The position numbers and the translations under genes are program-made. DNA of 64,000 nt from an uncultured Oscillibacter sp. (lineage in GTDB: Bacteria; Bacillota; Clostridia; Oscillospirales; Oscillospiraceae), in assembly GCA_910577405.1 (NCBI GenBank), contig CAJTMG010000019.1:5388-69387 (forward strand), written 5' to 3'. Shown in pieces: positions 59,494 through 64,000 of the stretch; position 1 is the first letter of the stretch; each line of letters opens with the position of its first letter. The notes under the pieces are model-generated. The model saw nothing but the letters and a program-made list of their open reading frames with translations, ran no database searches and was not told where the DNA came from.

Positions 59494-60909
59494 TTACTCA
59501 ACATAACACTGTCCGGTGTCTCCGCCAAAGCATGCGTTCTGAACGGATTCACTCCGGAGTCCGGTCTGACGGCATACCTCTTTCGTGAAGCGCTTGCGGG
59601 TGGTAACATTTCTGTGACCATTGTCCTCACACCATCGACGGAAATCATGATAGACCTTTTCTGTGGGTTGTCCAACAAGGTTCGTATACTCATCCAGGAA
59701 GCCCAGAATCGGGTTATTTTCCAGCTGATACTCCTGCATAGCCCGAATGACACAAGTCGGCTGGGTGAATCTTCCTTGCGAAATCAGCCGTTTCAGACCG
59801 TCCATTGAAAGCATCACAAGATATTCCATCTCCTCCTGTGTCCAAACCCGGTCCTTCAACCCGGCGTCTCGTTTCCCAGCGGTGGAGAAATCGGCGTTCA
59901 ACGGCACCAGAAGAATCCGACTGAAGAACGCCTCGCTCTTATCCTTGACCGGCGGAAGATTATTCAAGGCAAAGAAGAATTTCGCATAACTGCGGAAGGA
60001 CACGGGATCCTGCCCTTTTTTCTCTGCTACAACTGTTTCGCCTGTTGCCAGTTTTTTGAATAGAGAGCTGTCCAGCAGTACAGAATCCGGAATGTCGTCG
60101 CCAATGTTGGCCGCTTTGCCGTAGACTTCCATCAGCCGGAAACGCTGGGCGGTGTCCTGTAAGCTCAGGTAAGAGGCGTTTTCGTCGCCTACCATCTGCC
60201 GCAGCATATTCAGAAGGGTACTCTTGCCGTTGGAACCGCTGGGGCCGTATAGCGCAACCGCTCCGCGATAACTGTTCAGCAGATGGAAGCAGTTTCCGAA
60301 AGACTCCAATATCAATTTCGTAACATCAAAGTCATTGCTTGCGATGGCTGTCAGAGTATCGGCTACAGAGGCGCAATAGGGAGCGTCGGGCTTGTAATCC
60401 CACGGGAAGCGGTTCAGGAAGACCATGCTTTGGTCATAATCCAGGAATTCGTCTGTCCGCAAGTTGTACACCCGGCTCCGGAATGGAATCAGATGGGGCT
60501 GGGCCAGCTTCTTCTCAGGCGTTTGACGACATACACGTATGTAATTGAAACACTCCCGCCGCCGGGACGTGGACAGGGACGGTAGAAGATCTACCATCGC
60601 TGTATGAAGCGCTTCTTCTCCAGGACGATAGATGCCGTTGTCGTAGATGTGAACGGCCCCATTGATCTTGCAGCAGCCGTATTCGTCAATCAGATAGTCG
60701 CCCAGAACATTGTGAAGGAACCGGCCCTTTTCGTCGAAGAAGTCAGGCAGAACCTCCTTCACGGCCTCCTGTGGGTCTTTCAATGGTTCCCCGGCGTCCA
60801 GCTTCACTCGGATACCAGCGGCAATCTCGTCCGCCATCATGCCGTCAGAAAGCATTCTCTGTACCTTTTCTGCACCCAGGTGCTTCATGCAGAAGGAAAG
60901 GTTATCCAT
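59494..60909 (-). CDS. P4-family phage/plasmid primase-helicase (D5_N / SF3 helicase)
   Basis: 471 aa with no zinc-binding or Toprim primase half: residues 1-180 are D5_N-like, and the SF3/D5 helicase part has Walker A GPSGSNGKSTLL (about 220-231), Walker B-like NIGDD, and a C-terminal region with FFALNNLPPVKDKSEAFFSR. It unwinds DNA at the element's origin in related elements. Start overlaps the upstream gene's stop (TGATG), which implies coupled translation even though there is no good RBS of its own. Confidence 0.85.
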   Translation of the reverse strand: MDNLSFCMKHLGAEKVQRMLSDGMMADEIAAGIRVKLDAGEPLKDPQEAVKEVLPDFFDEKGRFLHNVLGDYLIDEYGCCKINGAVHIYDNGIYRPGEEALHTAMVDLLPSLSTSRRRECFNYIRVCRQTPEKKLAQPHLIPFRSRVYNLRTDEFLDYDQSMVFLNRFPWDYKPDAPYCASVADTLTAIASNDFDVTKLILESFGNCFHLLNSYRGAVALYGPSGSNGKSTLLNMLRQMVGDENASYLSLQDTAQRFRLMEVYGKAANIGDDIPDSVLLDSSLFKKLATGETVVAEKKGQDPVSFRSYAKFFFALNNLPPVKDKSEAFFSRILLVPLNADFSTAGKRDAGLKDRVWTQEEMEYLVMLSMDGLKRLISQGRFTQPTCVIRAMQEYQLENNPILGFLDEYTNLVGQPTEKVYHDFRRWCEDNGHRNVTTRKRFTKEVCRQTGLRSESVQNACFGGDTGQCYVE

Positions 60910-61157
60910 CAGTTGACATCGCCGCCTTCCTCAAGGCCGAATAGCCGATTCATGTAGGAAACCAGGTCGTCACGCCGGAAGTACCAGCTCTGCCCCTATT
61001 TTGCGCCGCGGAGAACGCCCTCCCGCGCCATGCGTGCGATGTTCTCCGGATTCTGCCGAAGAAGCAGGCCAGCCTCGGCGCAGTCACAGAGAACGGGTAG
61101 CTCTTCAATGCTGTGGATTACCCGCCGGGGTTTGTTGGGTCTTGCGGGTCGATACAT
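60909..61157 (-). pseudogene. Excisionase-like HTH protein with an in-frame amber codon
   Basis: Frame of 82 codons opening at an ATG with AGGAGG 8 nt before and closing by TGATG onto the helicase gene. Encodes LLLRQNPENIARMAREGVL, a helix-turn-helix region, and after codon 53 continues SWYFRRDDLVSYMNRLFG, which fits MerR/excisionase-type proteins. Codon 54 is TAG (plus 60996-60998), where the family usually has a residue followed by Gly before the Trp-bearing motif. So it is a nonsense mutation, an error or an amber-recoded gene; I see no other in-frame TAG in this element. Confidence 0.7.
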
Positions 61158-61160
61158 TCG

Positions 61161-61357
61161 TTACACCTCCTGAATCAGTTCTGCCGGGTCGACGTTCAGG
61201 GCCTTTGCAATGCGCCCCAAAGTGGCAGGTCGGACGCTCTTGCCAACCACGGCATTCTGCACGTGGGCCGGGGGAGACCAGCAGCGGCAGGAAGATCGCG
61301 GCTTTCCATGCAGGCCCGTGCCATTGCCAACTCCAATTTCTTGCGATTGACTTTCAT
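61161..61357 (-). pseudogene. Cro/CI-type XRE regulator, frameshifted
   Basis: From ATG at 61357 (GGAGGTGA upstream) frame one reads KVNRKKLELAMARACMESRD then LPAAAGLP; after a C-rich patch (TCTCCCCCGG) the second frame reads VQNAVVGKSVRPATLGRIAK and ALNVDPAELIQEV, ending TAA. Together these form one HTH_3-type protein of about 65 aa. The length of 197 nt is one short of a multiple of three. Divergent from the CI-like gene, in the position of a Cro-type protein. Could be decay or a missing base in a C5 homopolymer. Confidence 0.75.
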
Positions 61358-61386
61358 TTGTTCACCTCCGGCATATTATCATTTGC

Positions 61387-61415
61387 TTGATTTTTTTTGA
61401 ATGCAGGGTTATACT
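61387..61415 (+). promoter_or_regulatory. Promoter of the CI-like regulator
   Basis: TTGATT (61387-61392), 17 bp, TATACT (61410-61415). Lies in the divergent gap. A minus-strand GATAAT near 61374 may serve the divergent gene, but I find no fitting -35. Confidence 0.65.
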
Positions 61416-61432
61416 ATTAGCGAGGTGATGTT

Positions 61433-62272
61433 ATGACCACTGGCCAACGAATACAGCAAGCGCGGAAAATAGCTGGTTTATCTCAAAAACAGCTTGGGGA
61501 GAAACTGGGTTTATCAGCATCAATGATCGGTCAATGGGAGAACGACTTACGCAACCCCAAAATTGAAACTCTCAAGAGAATAGCCGACGCACTAGATATC
61601 GGCGTTTCTTATCTTATCAGTGGCGGGGAGCAGGTTTCTCAAACACATCTTGCAAATGGGGTTCACATTTATAAAAACTCCTTTCCATACAAAGTTATAG
61701 AACCAATTTTGAAGGATTTCCCGGATGGCAATTTTGAAATCCTATATCAGGATGAATATTTGTGTATTATTGTTGAAGAAAACTCTTCCACTACAGAGGC
61801 CGATTTGAATGAAATTCTAAAAGCATATGCACCAGAAGCATTGATAAAAGAAAAGTTACACAATGCTGAACCATTTCATAAGATGTCGGATTCAGAGACA
61901 CATAGAGCAGAATTTCTCCAATTCAATTCAGATGAAGATAGGATAGCATTCTTCTATTCGCGCTTAAATACAGATGGGAAATTAGCTGCAAGTAAGTGCT
62001 TCTATCAGCACTTGGATAAAGCTAGCGTTAGAGAAGTTGCAGATTATGTGGAAGAGCTGTCAGAGATACCGCAGTATCAGCGCCCATCTGCCCAAGAACC
62101 GCCCCCATCACAGTCAGAGGGAAAGGATACCCCGATATCGGGCACCCCCGCAGAAGCCACCCAGGTATACCGCGAAACGCAGAGTACCCCACAAACGCCC
62201 GTTGCCACAAGTGACAATGAAGCTACCGCCGCCGGGGAAAATCCCGTGGAGGGGCCGCCAGAGAAGGAATAA
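61433..62272 (+). CDS. XRE-family (CI-like) transcriptional regulator
   Basis: 279 aa. N-terminal HTH_3 (residues 4-60: RIQQARKIAGLSQKQLGEKL, SASMIGQWENDLRNPKIETL), then a middle region without a LexA-type protease Ser-Lys pair visible, then a long Pro/Gln/Ser/Thr-rich disordered tail (about 215-279). GAGGTG precedes the ATG. Divergent from the frameshifted Cro-like gene, so it probably represses the early genes. The tail is unusual for CI-like proteins. Confidence 0.85.
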   Translation: MTTGQRIQQARKIAGLSQKQLGEKLGLSASMIGQWENDLRNPKIETLKRIADALDIGVSYLISGGEQVSQTHLANGVHIYKNSFPYKVIEPILKDFPDGNFEILYQDEYLCIIVEENSSTTEADLNEILKAYAPEALIKEKLHNAEPFHKMSDSETHRAEFLQFNSDEDRIAFFYSRLNTDGKLAASKCFYQHLDKASVREVADYVEELSEIPQYQRPSAQEPPPSQSEGKDTPISGTPAEATQVYRETQSTPQTPVATSDNEATAAGENPVEGPPEKE

Positions 62273-62323
62273 AGGGTCTGCTTAAAATTGAGCACACCCC
62301 ATGCGGTGAATTACAGTGGAGGC

Positions 62324-62378
62324 CGGAAGAAGGGGTCTAACGAAACGTTACCCCCTGCGGAAAATTTCCCTTCTTCCG
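62324..62378. other. Hairpin block after the CI-like gene
   Basis: CGGAAGAAGGG ... CCCTTCTTCCG, 11 bp perfect, with an inner GGGGT...ACCCC pair. It has no T run, so it is not a standard terminator; it may be a structured site near the array that follows. The rest of the 255-nt gap is covered by the array at 62422. Confidence 0.5.
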
Positions 62379-62421
62379 TGAATTCGGGGCTATAGGACAA
62401 AAATGTCCGATAGTCCAGCGA

Positions 62422-62483
62422 GGTCAAAAATGAGCTCGCTCCATTTGGTCAAAAAAGGTCAGATTTTGGTCAGGAAATGGTCA
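62422..62483 (+). repeat. Phased GGTCA repeats
   Basis: GGTCA at 62422, 62447, 62457, 62468 and 62479. The last four are 10, 11 and 11 bp apart, one helical turn each, and separated by A/T-rich 5-6-mers. They look like sites occupied along one face of DNA. They lie about 50 bp upstream of the toxin-antitoxin pair and 500 bp upstream of the integrase. Confidence 0.75.
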
Positions 62484-62527
62484 AAAAAAGGACTCCCCAG
62501 AATTGGGGAGAGCATGAGGAGGAACTT

Positions 62528-62752
62528 ATGGAAGAATTGACAGTAAAAATCACCTGGGATGCAGAAGCGTGCGTATGGATCGCAGACGGCGGCGAGGACA
62601 TCCCTGGTCTGACGCTGGAATCAGGTTCCGTGGACGCGCTGATAGAACGCTTGCGGTATGCCGTGCCGGAACTGCTGGCCCTGAACGGGAAGCCTGCCGG
62701 TCCTCTGACGCTCCGCATGGTATCCGAACGGTGTGAGAGGGTAGCAGGCTGA
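62528..62752 (+). CDS. HicB/DUF1902-type antitoxin
   Basis: 74 aa with the DUF1902/HicB-like pattern EELTVKITWDAEACVWIADG, then DIPGLTLESGSVDALIERLR. AGGAGG 5-6 nt before ATG at 62528. Precedes a HicA-like gene with overlapping stop/start (62752), the order reversed from the usual hicAB (toxin first). Predicted to neutralise the toxin and maybe bind DNA near 62422. Confidence 0.75.
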   Translation: MEELTVKITWDAEACVWIADGGEDIPGLTLESGSVDALIERLRYAVPELLALNGKPAGPLTLRMVSERCERVAG

Positions 62753-62949
62753 TGGCAGAGTATGAAAAGGCGGTCCGGTCGGTGCTGGCGGCCCATAACT
62801 GCACCTTTGTCCGGCACGGGAAGGGGGACCATGATATTTGGTTCAGCCCCATAAACGGACAGTATTTTACAGTAGACGGGAAAATCAAGTCCAGGCATAC
62901 CGCTAACGCTATCATGAAGCAGAGCGGCATATCTCACCGGTTCCGGTAA
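62752..62949 (+). CDS. HicA-type toxin
   Basis: 65 aa, the dsRBD-like HicA mRNA interferase fold: AAHNCTFVRHGKGDHDIWFS with the active-site His, then QYFTVDGKIKSRHTANAIMK. Such toxins cleave mRNA when not bound to antitoxin. The start overlaps the antitoxin's stop (TGATG). Confidence 0.75.
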   Translation: MAEYEKAVRSVLAAHNCTFVRHGKGDHDIWFSPINGQYFTVDGKIKSRHTANAIMKQSGISHRFR

Positions 62950-62968
62950 CGGAAGGAGGCTGCGGCGT

Positions 62969-63949
62969 ATGGCAAGAGCAAAGAAGCGGGCAGACGGGCG
63001 GTATTGTGCGCAAATCTATCTGGGACGGGATGAGACCGGCAAGAAGCGCTATAAAGCCGTATACGCAAAGACTCCGGCGGAATTGAAGGAAAAGGAAACT
63101 GCCGTCCGGCTTCAATTGGGGCGCGGGCTGGACGTACTTTCCCAGCGGGACGCCTTTGCTGTGTGGGCGGACGATTGGCTGCGGATAAAGGAGAAGGAAC
63201 AAATCACCTGCCGTCAGATGGACAACTACCGGCGGGCCGTGAAGCTCTGGAAGGAGGAACTGCACGGTTATGAAATCGGTCAGGTCCGGGCGGATGATGT
63301 GGAAAGGGTTCTGATTGCGCTGTCAGACAAGGGGCTGTCACAAAGGACCATCAACCTTTACCGGTCTGCTCTGCGTCAAATCATGCGGCGTGCTGTGGGC
63401 CGGGTGATTGCGACAAATCCGGTGGAACAGGTGGAGCTTGCCGCCGTGGGCCGGAAGGAAGAACAGCGCCGTGCATTGACGGATGAAGAACAGCTCTGGA
63501 TATGGGAGACGCCGCACCGCGCACAGCCAGCGGCAATTATTATGATGCTGTCCGGGCTTCGGCGTGGGGAGCTGTCTGCGCTGACCTGGAATGACGTGGA
63601 CCTGGAAACGCGTACTATCACCGTGAACAAGGTCATTGAATACGATTCCAACGGGGTTCCCAGCCTCCGGAACATCACAAAGACCGAAGCCGGAATGCGT
63701 ACCGTGGATATTCCGCAACGTCTGGTAGATTACATGAAGGAAATGCCCAGAGACGGCCTGCTTGTGATTCACAGTGCCCACGGCGGGGTTATGACGGAAA
63801 GCGCATGGAAAAAACTCTGGCAGTCGTTTATGAAAGAGCTGAACCGCAAATACGGACAGAGAACCCCGGCGGACCTGGAACGATTGCAGTCCAGCCAGCC
63901 GGGGCCGAAGCGTCTTGATATGACCATCCCGAATATCACCATGCACTAG
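62969..63949 (+). pseudogene. int: Tyrosine integrase, truncated before the second catalytic box
   Basis: 326 aa. N-terminal arm-binding (AP2-like; ARAKKRADGRYCAQIYLGRDETG), SAM-like core-binding (about 65-150) and the start of the catalytic domain with the first Arg in LSGLRRGELSALTWNDVD. The protein ends ...ITMH and then TAG at 63947-63949. In the family this point is followed by HxxR and Tyr motifs (about 60 more residues), none of which appear in any frame of the remaining 51 bases. So the gene is cut by new sequence. Start at 62969 follows GGAGGC. Confidence 0.85.
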
Positions 63950-63969
63950 TGGTCCATAAAATCTAAAAA

Positions 63970-63998
63970 TTGCATAATAGTGGACGCCATGTTATAAT
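63970..63998 (+). promoter_or_regulatory. Outward promoter at the window end, on inserted sequence
   Basis: TTGCAT (63970-63975), 17 bp, TATAAT (63993-63998). It lies in the sequence that replaced the integrase 3' end, so probably belongs to an inserted element whose first gene starts beyond the window. TAGTGG occurs twice (63947 and 63978). Confidence 0.65.
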
Positions 63999-64000
63999 GA

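Larger units (their letters stand above)
53627..64000. mobile_element. Degenerate prophage-like element (right end beyond window)
   Basis: Gene order follows a temperate Firmicute phage: integrase and HicB/HicA-like pair, CI-like repressor, divergent early genes with Cro- and excisionase-like remnants, helicase/primase, small proteins, terminase small and large, tail fragment and sigma factor. Portal, head, tail (other than the tape-measure C-terminus), holin and lysin genes are absent, and several genes carry lesions. Left limit taken as after the tRNA-Lys terminator; no att repeats can be identified because the right end is outside the window. Confidence 0.85.

Overview
The window looks like a chromosomal segment of a spore-forming, low-oxygen Firmicute of the class Clostridia. 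The best fit is the Oscillospirales (Oscillibacter/Dysosmobacter-like), but the exact taxon is an inference. The evidence is an otherwise standard Gram-positive gene set, spoIIE with a Spo0A-type promoter region, a second Spo0A-like DNA-binding protein, a T-box leader, RBSs of the AGGAGG type, moderately high G+C, and small proteins of a kind I associate with that order.

Layout. 0.1-2.2 kb: citrate synthase, then a three-gene tRNA-Leu cluster. 2.4-11.9 kb: the classic rimP-nusA-ylxR-ylxQ-infB-rbfA-nrnA-truB-(small ORF)-ribF translation/RNA operon, ending in a 59-bp tandem repeat array that resembles the 3' end of ribF. 12.2-14.7 kb (minus): a small membrane protein and spoIIE. 15-16.1 kb: a PfoR-like membrane protein with its own promoter and a palindromic operator. 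16.2-19.5 kb: a GntR(YtrA-type)-ABC ATPase-permease operon whose permease is frameshifted. 19.5-22.6 kb: amidase, small proteins and an aminotransferase. 22.8-25.7 kb: rpsO and pnp. 25.8-29.9 kb: a T-box leader (specifier read as UGG, Trp) driving a TrpXYZ-like ABC transporter with a fumarylacetoacetate-hydrolase-family gene inside it. 30-38.7 kb (minus): phosphoglucomutase, rlmH, walJ, murA, a YycI-like protein and metG. 38.9-39.8 kb: an oxidoreductase gene remnant and a stand-alone Spo0A_C protein with 0A-box-like repeats. 40.2-46.5 kb: a sugar-binding lipoprotein, YesM-type kinase and AraC-type response regulator, followed by an SSS-family symporter. 46.6-49.9 kb: an AraC regulator, a sugar isomerase/epimerase-like TIM barrel protein and a Gfo/Idh/MocA oxidoreductase. 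50-52.6 kb: a DUF3810-like protein, a lipoprotein and a class-I glutamine amidotransferase. 52.6-53.5 kb: a 23-bp tandem repeat and a five-gene tRNA cluster (Gly, Arg, His, Gln, Lys).

From 53.6 kb to the end of the window lies a degenerate prophage or prophage-derived element. It has a sigma-like factor, a tape-measure C-terminal fragment, a group of small (often cysteine-rich) proteins, terminase small and large subunits (the large one with a shift at an A8 tract), a P4-family helicase/primase, two broken regulatory genes, an intact CI-like regulator, a HicB/HicA-type toxin-antitoxin pair and a tyrosine integrase cut off just before its second catalytic box. No portal, capsid, most tail, or lysis gene is visible. 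Two repeat clusters in it look like protein-binding arrays: five TGTCAGGA-type octamers at 59315-59461, and GGTCA sites spaced 10-11 bp at 62447-62483.

Several genes carry single-base lesions (permease, terminase, XRE gene). These could be real decay or assembly error, and I keep both possibilities open.
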